Positions 34,183-44,693 of a DNA stretch of 64,000 nt are shown in pieces (the first letter of the stretch is position 1; each line of letters begins with the position of its first letter). Origin of the DNA: Histoplasma ohiense (lineage: Eukaryota; Ascomycota; Eurotiomycetes; Onygenales; Ajellomycetaceae). The stretch is taken from NCBI GenBank assembly GCA_017607445.1, contig JAEVHH010000002.1:5114001-5178000 (forward strand). The letters run 5' to 3'. A model generated the notes under the pieces. That model saw only the letters and a program-made list of their open reading frames with translations. It was not told where the DNA came from and searched no databases. The translations under genes and the position numbers were made by a program.

Positions 34183-36987
34183 GCTTAGTCAGAGCCTTGC
34201 CAGGGCTGTATCCGATCTGATATTCGTTAGAGATAGAGCCCAATGAACTGAGCAGCAAAGGTTAGTGGACGTTGCCTGGAGGCATTTGATCCGCAGACCG
34301 TCACATGTTGCAAGGTAGTCCATCAAAACGTACCAACGGGCCGCGCATGCGCAGTTTCAGGTTGATAAGGTTTCAACCCTGATAATTAGCCAGGATGAGG
34401 TACCGAGCTGCCTAGGCACCGTTGCCCCGCGCCGTTTATGCAGGAGCGGATGTTAAGAATATCGACTCTCTTTCTTGGGGGATGCCAGCAGTGTGGACAA
34501 GGGGCAGCAGAATGAGAGTAGAGAGCGTGTGTTGAAGTAGGATATAACTGAGTGCATAAGAGAGCAGGAGACTCAGGGTAACTGTGTAACTTATATGTGC
34601 AGAAGTCCAAACTTTCATATGCAGTTCACATGGATTTCTGTGGTGTTGTGTGGTGTATTAAAGCGGATAACTGTAGGGGAGAAAAGGGAGAGATAAAGCT
34701 CGGAAGCTCTGGCTAGCATATGCAAAAAAACAAGAAAAGAAAGTTCACTATTGTAGCAGAATGATCAACATTCTGAGTATGATCACAAAAAGAAAGGCTT
34801 CTTGCAGCAGGGCGGCAGACACCTGCGAAAAACAAACAAGCAGGCTGAGTCTGGTGATATCAAACAACAGCCATGAAAGAAATATCCGGGTAGTCCAAGC
34901 ACATATATATAAAGAGCCCGCCAACAATGGCTAGTTATACATGCCAAACCACATCCAGAACTTAGTCCCACAAAGGGACCGAAAAAGGTCAACTAAAACA
35001 GTGAAGACGTCCAAAATTCACGCTTGGGTATCCGTTTGTAGCCCCGCCCTTGTGCTTCAGCAACAGCGTTCCGTACCCAGTTGATTCGACAGCATTTTGT
35101 GGCGAGTTACCGCGAGGGTCTACAGTTCTGACGACGGGGCCACGTTTTGCGCCAGTGACGGCATCGACGAGTCGCCTGCCGATATTCCTCCACATGACTG
35201 GCGAGAATGTGCCTGGTTGAGGCACCAAACATCCTGCCGCCGGGGCCATGGCTTGCTCTCAACGCTCTGCTTGGCCAAGGGGCCTGGCTGTGGGCCGTTT
35301 TAAGTTGCATCACGGCGATCCGCTTCGACCCCACCTGGCGCCCTTGTTGCAAAAACGCAGAACTTGCCAGCTGCGGCGCTAAGCATTGTTCGAGAAGCGG
35401 GAGTGGCCATTCTCGTCGCAGACATCGATCTCTCTCTTGCGCAGTGTCAAACAGTCATGAACAATGAAGCAAGCACCGATTGGATAACACATGCTGTCCT
35501 GCTTCGTGTTGCGGTTTCAGGGCCAGGGGGACCAAAAATAGAAACTTCTCTGCGATCCACGACCTTTTTCAACATGGGTCACCAATTGTTGCCCAACAAA
35601 GCCAGTTTCCAAGGCCAGGTCCTACCCGAAAAGTTACACCAGGCGATGCAGGGACGACAATTTCCGGCTGGCGCAAAGTCGGCGCACGGGGTCAGCCAAA
35701 ATTCTTCTGAGAGTCCAAGCTAAAACTAGTACGAGTACTAGTTAGTATGTCTCGCTCGTAGGTTTGTTGGCTTGGATGTTGGATGGACTTAAACCAGCCA
35801 CACCGCCAGTCAAGTCGAAGTTCTGGGCATCCAGAGCGGTGACCAGCCTCTTGTCCCCGCTACTGGTGAATTTGTTGAAATGCCGACGGAGACGCTGCAT
35901 ATGATTGTGGTAGCGTTTCTTGGACCCGAACGGTCGACGCAAAATCCAGGAGCCCAAAGCTTCAATTCGGCATGCTACGCCGATTATCGGCAAACATCAC
36001 TCTCTCTCTACCACTGTCCACCGCCTTCAATATTCGATGCCCGGAGTGAGTTGACTGGGCTGGGCTGTCAAAAAAGAAAAAGAAAAAGAAAAAAGCTTGA
36101 AGCTGTGTTGTCCACAATTGGCGATTATCACAGTTCTGTGGAATATCCACATCAAAACTAAAAATCAATAAAGCCAGCAGCACCACACAGACATGACTCT
36201 TGAGTAGAAAACCTCAACTGCTCCGTTTCTCCCCGTCCAAGAGCGCACCCAATCACCAGCATTCTTCCCCACATCGAGCAACGTGATCGCGGGGTTCGGG
36301 CCAGTCTTCGGCACGGTGGCTGAAGTGGCTGTCTGTTCTAGTGTTCATGCTTCTCAACGCAGTATGTTCCACAGTTCTGCATCGTTATAAATTCGCTTTG
36401 CTAGAGACTGATTGCCTTCCCTGGAATGCGACCAGATCTTTCCGCTTCTGGTTGGTAAACGGCGCATATTTTATTTAGTATTAGTTGGAATGAGAGATCG
36501 TCAAAGAGATGCAGGGCATACAAGAGCCACCAACAACCGATGCGTTAAGTATTACATAGCTACTACCAGATATTCAGATAAAAGCCCTGCAGATTGAGCA
36601 GCAAGGTACGGATACTACAAAGAAGGCTAGCACTATGAGATAGCTGCTTTCAATGCTTCAGGCATTGTTTTTATTTACTTCATCTCGTCTCGTTTTTCTT
36701 TTTTCAAAGGATGTTACGAGATTACCATCCAATCGACTTTTTTATTCTATCGAGCTCGACACATTCATATCCCCTAGAGCCCGCAAGGGGTGGATATCAC
36801 GTTCCACAAAAACCGAGTTCCGAACATTGCTGATTGATAATGGAGGTATCATTAAAGAACATGAAAAGAAGGAAAGTCGATCACCCACAACGGATGGCCT
36901 TCGTGGGATTGCGGTGTACCAGAGACTTCTTGCAGGTGTAGCAACCCATAAAAAGCAAGCCGCATATTCATCCTTCCCACCCCACCC

Positions 36988-36990
<3 letters not shown>

Positions 36991-37019
<29 letters not shown>
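36991..37019. repeat. T29 homopolymer
   Basis: Twenty-nine consecutive T bases preceded by a C-rich stretch; likely length-variable. Confidence 0.9.
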
Positions 37020-37021
<2 letters not shown>

Positions 37022-37819
37022 ATTCATCAGATGTTAAAAACTACGTGGGCTGCCGACAGTTGAATCCAGGGGCCTCGGGATATCCTTGAATACTATCGTA
37101 TTCGCTGCATATGATCAAAAATGGCTATTCGATAACGACAAGTCAACCCCTCTTACAAGATGGGGCTATATTCCATTTTCTGAAATGGCCCGAGGTTCAG
37201 AGAATCTTTGACTAGCGAGGGGTATTTTAACTTGCAAATGAAGGGATTTTTAGCTCCGGAGAATGGAATGCTGATCCTACACCAAACGAAGCACGATGGT
37301 AAAATGAAACAAGCGACATTGGTCACACGTAGGAAGCAAGATAATTTCAATTGAATCCTGACATCTTCCAGGAATGCCACCCGTAATTCCCCATATTTTT
37401 CCGAGCAGACTGGCTGTTCGCTAATTCGTCATTTAGCTGACTGGCTGCCCCTCGAACTCGTGGCTGCTTGCTGTGGAATATCAGTATATGCAAATTACAC
37501 GTGAGCAGTGATATCTGGTGATAGCAAACAGACTAGGATAGAATAGTTTGCAGCTTTTGAATGTCTATGGACTGGGAATGTTTATTGTAGATCTGTACGT
37601 GTAACTACGGAGCTGTTGTGCACTTTAATTGCTGGAAAGCTCCAACGCCAGCAGCTCGACAAATCATTGTGGTTTCCCCATTCTGCTACGTTCTTCAACC
37701 CAGAGACATCGTGCTCGCCCATAGCTGAAGCATTTAGAATAGAAGAAGGGCTGATCCCACACTGGTAGCTAGTTTTCAGGCCATACCTGGGCATGCCAGC
37801 CATGTTGCATCGCTTTGAT

Positions 37820-37844
37820 AAAAAAAAAAAAAAAAAAAAAAAAA
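37820..37844. repeat. A25 homopolymer
   Basis: Twenty-five consecutive A bases about 85 bases beyond the stop codon of the minus-strand OMP decarboxylase gene, so a T-tract in its 3' untranslated region. Confidence 0.9.
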
Positions 37845-37927
37845 CCTCGGGAGATTCACATAAACAGAAATCTATACATACCCCATCCCTTGCTTTCTCC
37901 TTTTTTTTCCCCCCCCTTTCATCTTTT

Positions 37928-38716
37928 TCACGCTTGGTACCCCTTAACTCTCTCGAGATACGCCCTCCATCCCTCCTCCCGGTATCTCAGAACCGCCTCC
38001 ACCGGATCCGACGCGGCATATATCCCCCGGCCCGAGATGATAAAATCCGCCCCCCTCCCCACCGCCGACGCGGGAGTCTGATACTGCTGCCCCAACGCAT
38101 CCCCGCTCGACGACAAATTCACCCCCGTCGTAAAGACCACAAAGTCTTCCTCCCCCTCCCCCTCCTCCCCTTCTTTTTCACAACCAGAGCCAGCCGCCGG
38201 CAACACTTCACCCAGCGCCCTCGTCGCCACAAACCCCAGCACGAAACCCCGATGCTTCCTCGCCGCCCGCACCGACAGCTCCGTATAGGCGCCCGTAGCC
38301 ATCGAGCCCTGGGAGGTCATCTCGGCCAGGATCAGCAGCGCGCGGCCCTCGGCGCCATACGCGGTCTGGAACGCGGGGGACGAGGCGGTCTGCGCGAGCG
38401 CGTCGACGATGCCGGGCCCGGCGAGCATGGCACAGTTGACGATGTGGGCCCATTCCGAGATGCGCAGGGAGCCGCCGTGGTATTGTTTCTGGACGGTGCT
38501 GCCGATGTCGACGAATTTGCGGTCCTCGAAGAGGAGGAAGCGGTGTTTAGTGGCGAGGGTTTTGAGGCTGGAGAGGGTGGAGGGGGTGAGGTCGGTGAGG
38601 ATGTCGATGTGGGTTTTTAGGACGGTGATGTATGGGCCCAGACCTGTATTTCGTATTTTTGGGTTGTTATGTTTTTTTTTTTTTTTTTTTCTGGTTTTGT
38701 AGCCATTTACAAAAAA

Positions 38717-38748
<32 letters not shown>

Positions 38749-39016
38749 AAACCTCTTGGGGGTGTTGTTTGGTATAGAAAAAAGGAAGGGAAGTTGAATT
38801 TTGCGATACCCCTCCACGAGTAACGATTGAAACAGAGGTTGGCAAAAATCTGAACCTACGATCAGCGAGATCCAGCAATTCTTTCGTAGTTGTCACATCA
38901 GCGGAGAGCACGACATTTGATTTCTTTTCTTCTGCTATTTGGAACAGTCGTTTGGCCAGCGGGTTCCCGTGGCGGCTTGCCCGCACGGAGTATGGGAAGT
39001 GGGATTTTGAAGACAT
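37928..39016 (-). CDS. pyrG/URA3: Orotidine 5'-phosphate decarboxylase
   Basis: The enzyme makes UMP from OMP in the last step of pyrimidine synthesis. Two exons, 39016-38860 and 38643-37928, give 290 residues; the intron follows LLDLADR, the position usual for fungal pyrG. Visible motifs are VVLSADVTTTKELLDLADR, LGPYITVLKTHIDIL, the catalytic LLFEDRKFVDIGSTVQKQY (Asp-Lys-x-x-Asp type), HIVNCAMLAGPG, LLILAEMTSQGSMATGAYT and the phosphate-binding DFIISGRGIY. A Glu/Gly-rich insert (about residues 205-220) precedes VVFTTGVNLSSSGDALGQQY, as in other filamentous fungi. The intron carries opposed T19 and A23 tracts (see findings). The gene is intact. Confidence 0.97.
38672..38733. repeat. T19...A23 inverted homopolymers inside the pyrG intron
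   Basis: T19 at 38672-38690 and A23 at 38711-38733 are separated by 20 bases, so the intron RNA could form a stem of up to 19 A-U pairs. Confidence 0.9.
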
Positions 39017-39923
39017 CTCGTTTGGCGGAGGGGGTTGTTATGCGGGGAAGCACGATGCCCTCCTGCTGGGGTGGTCAACCTATTTTCCCGTTTCTTCTCT
39101 TTTCCTATATTCAGGCTGGTTGTTTGTTTGTTTGCTTTCTTGTAGGGAACTTGGACCTGTAATGCGGAGAGATAGAATGGATGGTGGGGATTGAAGAATG
39201 TCAGATGGAATAGTTGGGTTTCTTCATCAGTCCGTGGATGCATAAACGTCGTCTGTTACTAGGTACGAATACAGATAAATCGCCTTGTTAGATAAAATCA
39301 TCAAAATTAAATTAAAATCACAAGTGGACATGTATAGTAAGTAAATACTATTATGTATCAGGGGCGGGGTTTCTATTTCACGGTTTCTATTTTGACAGCA
39401 CAACCTAGGCTAGAGGAGACTGTGGCATACAACTCGAAGTTTCTAATGCACAGGATCGTTAAGCGGGGAAGCTTAATTTCACCCCTGAATGGTAAGGGAT
39501 GGATTCTCAAAATCCTATGTGTATAGACTTTGCATTGTCGTTTATTCCTCTCCCTCGTCGCCCCCGTTCGTCTGTCGTAAAGAACGATAATCAATGGGAA
39601 GTTAACCAGCAAATACTAGCATGATATATATATATATATATATATATCTATTTTAACGAATAAGAACTCTCAATCAGTGCAATGTTTGATGGGAAAAAAA
39701 GGAAGATGAAGTTACAGAAGAAAACATAGAAAACATGAAATAAGGACGGGGAGTTCATATTCTCATTTCGACTAGCCAATGTTATAGTTACAGTTAGTTA
39801 TATACTAGGATATATAGTAGATACATACATGCATGCACGCAGACAAAAAACCCCTTCATCGATTTACCCCGTCTTTTCCTTTTCTGATATCAATAAGAAA
39901 ATGTTAAAAAATTAAGGAACCAA

Positions 39924-39954
<31 letters not shown>

Positions 39955-40007
39955 AGAAGAAGAAGAAGAAGAAGAAGAAGAAGAAGAAGAAGGGAATAAA
40001 CCCGCGC
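39017..40007. other. Spacer with (AT)12 and (GAA)20 repeats
   Basis: No gene is seen. It contains an (AT)n tract at 39625-39648 and the GAA block at 39932-39992, plus many TATA-like and stop-rich stretches between the divergently oriented flanks. Confidence 0.65.
39932..39992. repeat. (GAA)20 triplet repeat
   Basis: About twenty uninterrupted GAA units ending 15 bases from the stop codon of the minus-strand MAPEG gene. In the transcript this would be a CUU/UUC tract in the 3' untranslated region. GAA/TTC tracts can form triplex DNA. Confidence 0.92.
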
Positions 40008-40795
40008 CTACGACGCCCAAAATTTACCCGCCATCATCATCGGGACCGCAACACCAAACGCACTGAGTCCCCAGAGCGCAAGCTGCGCAAATGTGTGCAT
40101 CCCGCCCTTATATCGGCCCCTCCCATCCGGCTTGTCGGAATACACGTAGCCGTACATGTACAGGATTCGCATGACGATCCAGGCGCCGGCCAGGGCGATG
40201 GTGGCGTTGGGGTATCTGATACCAGCGACGAGGATGGAGAGGGTCGTGAGAGACAGGTTTTCGAGGAAGTTACCGTGGGCGCGCTGGGCGCAGTTGAATC
40301 TGTAGGCGGCGGGCTGCGGAGCGAGGGGAGGTTAGCTAGAATTTGGAAGTTTGAAGAAATCTTTCCTTTCTTCTATTTTCTCTCTCTCTCTTTTTTTTTT
40401 TTTCTGCGTGATAGGGAATGGCCAATTCCTCATTTTTGTCTCTACCATACTTGGGGTACCCACTGACGAATGAGTGATTGAGAGATGTTGGCTGCGATAT
40501 ATAACTTACATTCTGCTTGCATTCCTCAGGGGTTGCGTAGGCGTTGGGATATTTGATACCAGCCTTCTGGCGGTGTTTTCCGACCATGTATATATGGATG
40601 AAGTTGAGGAGAGGGATGGCTCCTACCGTGAGGCCGAGGATATAACTGTTTGAGGTGTGTTAGCTTTATGTATTTATTTCTTTCTTTCTTTCCTTTTATT
40701 TCCAACTTTTTCCAGGTGGATGAATGAATTGAAGGGAAATTCTCGCCGGCAAGAATAGCATACCCGTAGTTGTCTGGAAGAGTGATCGCAACCAT
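40008..40795 (-). CDS. MAPEG-family membrane protein (microsomal glutathione S-transferase 3-like)
   Basis: Three exons, 40795-40764, 40645-40510 and 40313-40008, give 157 residues with matching phases. The first exon codes MVAITLPDNYG. The next segment, YILGLTVGAIPLLNFIHIYM, is the first membrane helix, followed by the loop VGKHRQKAGIKYPNAYA. Exon 3 starts with the family signature region FNCAQRAHGNFLENLSL, followed by helices SILVAGIRYPNATIALAGAW and ALWGLSAFGVAVPMMMAG. Four helices, about 150 residues and the (E/Q)RAHxNxxE pattern fit MAPEG proteins of the MGST3/FLAP type, which conjugate or reduce lipid hydroperoxides with glutathione in ER membranes. A Gln replaces the usual Glu before RAHGN. 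Exact substrate unknown. Confidence 0.9.
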
Positions 40796-42205
40796 GATTG
40801 CAATTGACTTGAGAATGGGGGTTGTTAGGAGAGAATCGAAGCAAGCAAGACGGAGAAGTGCAATATATTATTATTATTATTATTATTTGATACTATTGAT
40901 GCTGCGCGAGAAGTTTGAGGAGACGAGGGGCCGCTTATATTGGAGCAAAGCCCTCATTCTAATGCTTCAAGTCTTTCTGGCAGTGCCACCACCGGCTATT
41001 TAGGCTACCTTGGTAACGACGCAGGATCTCCACTGACATCCATTCGATCCTCCATCCGAGCGCCACTTCGCGATATTGTTCGAGGGTCGTTTGATTCTGG
41101 AGACAGTTGAGGAAAAGAGTATCTGGCCAATGCAAGGGAATATAATATCATTGTCCAGGTAACATTTCGTCGTCATAGACCAATTTTTGCCAGGAAACGG
41201 CTGCTTGTCAGCTCAGACCCTACCGTCTCGGCACCGGCGCAACATCCTCCCACATCCGCTCGTAATGGAACAATCTGGGAAACCGGCGCATCATCTTCCC
41301 GCTGGCCAGTTTTGTGAAACAGTCCCCAAGCTTCTTGTCTGGTCGCGGGGCTCTACAGGGGCTCTACAATAGTTAAGACGACGGGTCGATTCGATTATAA
41401 ATCAGGAACTTTAACTTAACTACTTAGTTATCTTCACAGATTCACTTCTTTCTTCGACCATTTGCGCCGCGCGTTACAGGAGGTGAGGCGTGCGTCTGTT
41501 TGTGATTATGGACTATTTGTCGAATCAAGAGCGGATACGTATGCTGGGTCACTAGCTCTCTGTGGGCATTTCTACTGACAGATACGAAGCATACAGCAGG
41601 ATCATCATCTCGCTTGTTTCTAGCGGACTCCTTGATTTGGGTTCGAGATATGATACAAAGCGGGAAGGGAGCGCGTAATAGAAAAATATTCCCAGGATCG
41701 AATTTCTGTTGAAATCTTGCAAGACTTTGTTGCATTCACACGCATCTATTTTGACCGATTGTCTACACCCGCGAGGCAGCTAGTAGAGCACGATTTGTGC
41801 CATGACCCGCCCAGCCTATGTTTTAAGGAAACCTCGGCTGACTAGATTTAGGCTGTCAGCCTTATTGTTCATCAGACAGTCAAGGGGCTGATTGAAAGAG
41901 ACAGTAAACACTCTTTGTATTTTACTAAGTGTCCTGCTAAAGGAGAGAACATTACTGGCAAGGGAAGAAACTGTCCGAATGTTTCTCTTACTTGCATCTG
42001 CGCAGGAATGATGGAGTTGGTTTTTATCAGCATTGTCCCGAGGCTAGGTAATCCCCCGGATATCTTCCATCGTCCGCTCGCTTCCACAGGGATGAGACGC
42101 AAAAATATTTGAGCGACATTGCTCCGTTCGACGGCAGCACTGCGGGAGAAAACCGCGGAGACCTATCTCTCAACTCCTCGACTCTCCCTGCATCTCGTTC
42201 ACAAG
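40796..42205. other. Spacer between divergent genes
   Basis: No supported gene. A (TAT)n tract sits at 40866-40887, close to the MAPEG start, in its promoter or 5' untranslated region. Confidence 0.6.
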
Positions 42206-42970
42206 ATGGTCCCGCGACACCGATTGACTTGGCGGCTGCGGCTTCTGCGCTTCCTTTCCCTGTATATCTACCCCCTTGAGACGCCGCTCCAATTGCGAGG
42301 GACTCTCACTCGCCTGAGGCACAATTACAAACATCCTTTCCTCGAACTACTCCGCCTTCTCCTCCCAATACCAACGTGGTACTTCCCCCTTCCAGACCTC
42401 ATTCCCTTTCGAACAATGCTGGGTAACGTCGAGCTCCTTGACTCTCGACTAGGTTCGGTAAACTATCCAAGCATGCGATCCATACCTCTCTGGCGAGCAA
42501 GAGACACCCCCCTCCGCTCCATCTACCGGATTTACGAGGCGATAACCGCTCGCGAGTGTGTGGTGATTGGCTCGGAGGTGGAGTATTTCTTCTACCAAAC
42601 GCGGAAGGCTTGGGCTGTTCACCGTATTCCGGACCCGTGTGATACGGACCCCGTCCGATACGCCATTCTTGCTAGCATTGTTGAGGAGCTCGCGTGTGCA
42701 TTTAACTGGAGGATGGGTCTTGGGATGCGGTGTGATAGGAGGAAACATATATACCGTGCGACAATGGATGAGGTTCTTCCGCCGTTCCCGCCGGAGACTG
42801 CGCCTGCCTGGGCTGCCAGCGTGCCTGCGATTGATGCGCAGTGGGTTGCAGACCTGCCGGGCGATGCGCTAGATCCAGAAGGCAGACTCGTGCTTGAAAA
42901 AGGTGCGAAGAATGCTCGATTCCTCAAGAGAAATATTTTAGCCGGCACGGGGTACTTCTACACAATTTAG
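42206..42970 (+). CDS. Hypothetical fungal protein, 254 aa
   Basis: Single exon starting at ATG 42206 (MVPRHRLTWRLRLLRF) in an AAG-ATG context. The N-terminus is basic with alternating Leu/Arg and could be a mitochondrial presequence (inference). The body is ordered and has no low complexity: ELLDSRLGSVNYPSMRSIPL, IYRIYEAITARECVVIGSEV, CAFNWRMGLGMRCDRRKHIY. The protein ends RNILAGTGYFYTI. No catalytic motif that I recognise. Its stop codon overlaps by two bases with that of the convergent nucleotidyltransferase-like gene. Composition and length support a real gene, but the family is unknown to me. Confidence 0.72.
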   Translation: MVPRHRLTWRLRLLRFLSLYIYPLETPLQLRGTLTRLRHNYKHPFLELLRLLLPIPTWYFPLPDLIPFRTMLGNVELLDSRLGSVNYPSMRSIPLWRARDTPLRSIYRIYEAITARECVVIGSEVEYFFYQTRKAWAVHRIPDPCDTDPVRYAILASIVEELACAFNWRMGLGMRCDRRKHIYRATMDEVLPPFPPETAPAWAASVPAIDAQWVADLPGDALDPEGRLVLEKGAKNARFLKRNILAGTGYFYTI

Positions 42971-43725
42971 ATATATTGGTGTGCCTTAGTAAATACCTCC
43001 TCATTATACATCCTTCGATACGCAGCGGCAATTTCATCCATGGTTGCACTATCGGGTAACATTTCTGTGGAGCACATATTCAGCGTCCGAATGTACTCCC
43101 TCGCTAGCGGACCGCCATTGCGCACTCTCAGAGTCTTCAGCAGTGCCAGAGCATCGCTAGTATCCGAATCCCGTTTGTGATCCTGCATACCATTATGAAT
43201 CCGCCGCAGCTTCCTTTCTAGCGCCCATTCCAACGGAACAGCAAGGATGCGAAGATTCAGACCTTCCCAGAGAACAATGTTCTGTTTCTTTGCCTCTTCG
43301 AACAAGAGCTGCCGAGATCTATAAGAGATGAAGAAGGCCATATCATCATTGGCCCAGCCGTCGACAAAATCCAGGGCCTTCCCGGTACTCGACACAGCGT
43401 TACGCAGCGGCTTCTTGATATCATCGTCATCTGCCCACTGGGGCTCTAGGAAATAGCCGAGACCGCTGGGTGCTTTCGCGATTTTCCAAATAGCTGACGA
43501 CGAGGAATCCGCCAGCGGAGAGTAAAGTAATCCGTGCAAACGCACAAATCCATGAGATCCCTGCCCATTTCATTATCAAGAGTCTCGAGGCCTTACATAG
43601 TAATTGCAAAAACAATCCGTAGCGTTAGCGCCTTGCCTCAAGAACGTTTCCTCTGTCGTCAAAAAATACCTTTCCTGAAGTCATCAGCATCGATCTGTTT
43701 CGTTCTCTCATCCATGATTCTCATC
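42967..43725 (-). pseudogene. Nucleotidyltransferase-like fungal gene with a frameshift
   Basis: The main frame (43560-42967) codes a protein containing GFVRLHGLLYSPLA, then ALDFVDGWANDDMAFFISYR, then NLRILAVPLEWALERKLRRI and DTSDALALLKTL. This layout (β-strand, VP.E, Leu/Lys helix, then a D..DA..LL helix) resembles the C-terminal part of minimal nucleotidyltransferase-fold proteins; the assignment is tentative. Upstream, NYY|GSHG implies an intron of only 36 bases (43597-43562), with GTAAGG and CAG ends. Further upstream the frames MDERTKQIDADDFRKG and FLTTEETFLRQGANATDCFC are out of register by one base at a T6 run (43660-43665). One extra T would restore continuity. A recent homopolymer loss or a sequencing error is likely. 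Start would be ATG 43716 or 43725. Confidence 0.6.
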
Positions 43726-44070
43726 TGGCTTTCACGACAAGGGTTTCCCCCCCCTCATTTCGAAAACGGTAGAGTTAGTATTGGTTTAAATAAATGTACA
43801 GTAGTAGTATCGGAATCTCAATGTATTTTTAATTTTTACTGACTTTAGACAAAGCAATCTAGCTTTAGATGACAAATGCTCGCGAGCGACAAAAAGCGGG
43901 GATTCCCCCCCCCCAAAAATAACAGCCCTACTGACCCTTTTGCTTGAACCATTGCTTGGTCGATTAGCGCGAGTACTACGGAGTAAGCTAGCTAGCTATG
44001 TACGCAGTAAACCATGTACAGTAGTTACAGTTTGCTCCGTATTAGGTATGCAAAAGTTGCTCCAGCTTTC

Positions 44071-44111
<41 letters not shown>

Positions 44112-44112
44112 C
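44071..44112. repeat. (AAC)14 microsatellite
   Basis: Fourteen uninterrupted AAC units in the spacer. Confidence 0.92.
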
Positions 44113-44610
44113 CACCCCCCTTTCAGGTCTGTAATCGACTGGCCAGCTTTTCAAGAATTAAGAGTAGAGTTTAAAAAAAAAAAAAAAGCCAGATGCAATG
44201 AGCCTCCTCCTCCCGCCCCATTGCAAGAAGGGCGAATGTTAAATCTCGAGGTAGGGTACGCAGTAGATGCTGGTGCATTTTCAACACACTCGCACACGCA
44301 CACAAGCCCAGTCTTTGAAGGATTCAAAGGTGCCAGTGTATAGATAGCTATGGTGATGGGCAGCAATAATCCCAGTTATATACAGAGGGCAAGGGCAAGT
44401 GCAAGGACAAGGACTTCTTGTACGCAAAACAGAAAGAAAGCACGACGCGGGAAAAGAAAAGAAGCAAAAGGCCATTTTTTACCAACAACGTTAAAAATGT
44501 ACTCCGTACCCCCGTATCTTACTTTGGCAACAAAAAGCAATCGGGGGAAGATAAAAAAAAAAGGGGGGGGGGGCCATGATATATGTAGTATATACAGAAA
44601 ACAAAACTGA

Positions 44611-44621
44611 CCCCCCCCCCC

Positions 44622-44658
<37 letters not shown>
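44611..44658. repeat. C12-A36 homopolymer junction
   Basis: Twelve C followed by thirty-six A on the plus strand, 36 bases beyond the stop codon of the minus-strand DGAT1-type gene. It would be transcribed as a long U tract followed by G12. Confidence 0.9.
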
Positions 44659-44660
<2 letters not shown>

Positions 44661-44693
44661 TTTTTAAAGTAGAGGAGCAAGGGGAAATTTTTC

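Larger units (their letters stand above)
34183..37927. other. Long spacer, no supported gene
   Basis: Weak minus-strand frames occur at 35249-34989 (starts MAPAAGCLVPQPGTFSPV, 86 codons) and 35993-35742, both without recognisable motifs. A T29 run lies at 36991-37019 and an A25 run at 37820-37844. A partial motif TACGGAG lies at 37606-37612. The right end holds the 3' region of the OMP decarboxylase gene. Confidence 0.5.
43726..44693. other. Repeat-rich spacer
   Basis: No gene. It contains TACGGAGTA (43977-43985), CTCCGTA (44035-44041), TACTCCGTA (44500-44508), two TGTACAGTA copies (43795 and 44015), an AAC repeat and the C12A36 tract. This is the densest cluster of recurrent motifs in the window. 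Confidence 0.7.

Noticed and set aside
34989..35249. Minus-strand 86-codon frame beginning MAPAAGCLVP
   Set aside because: Mixed composition looks plausible, but it is short, single-exon and without recognisable similarity, so it was not called as a gene.
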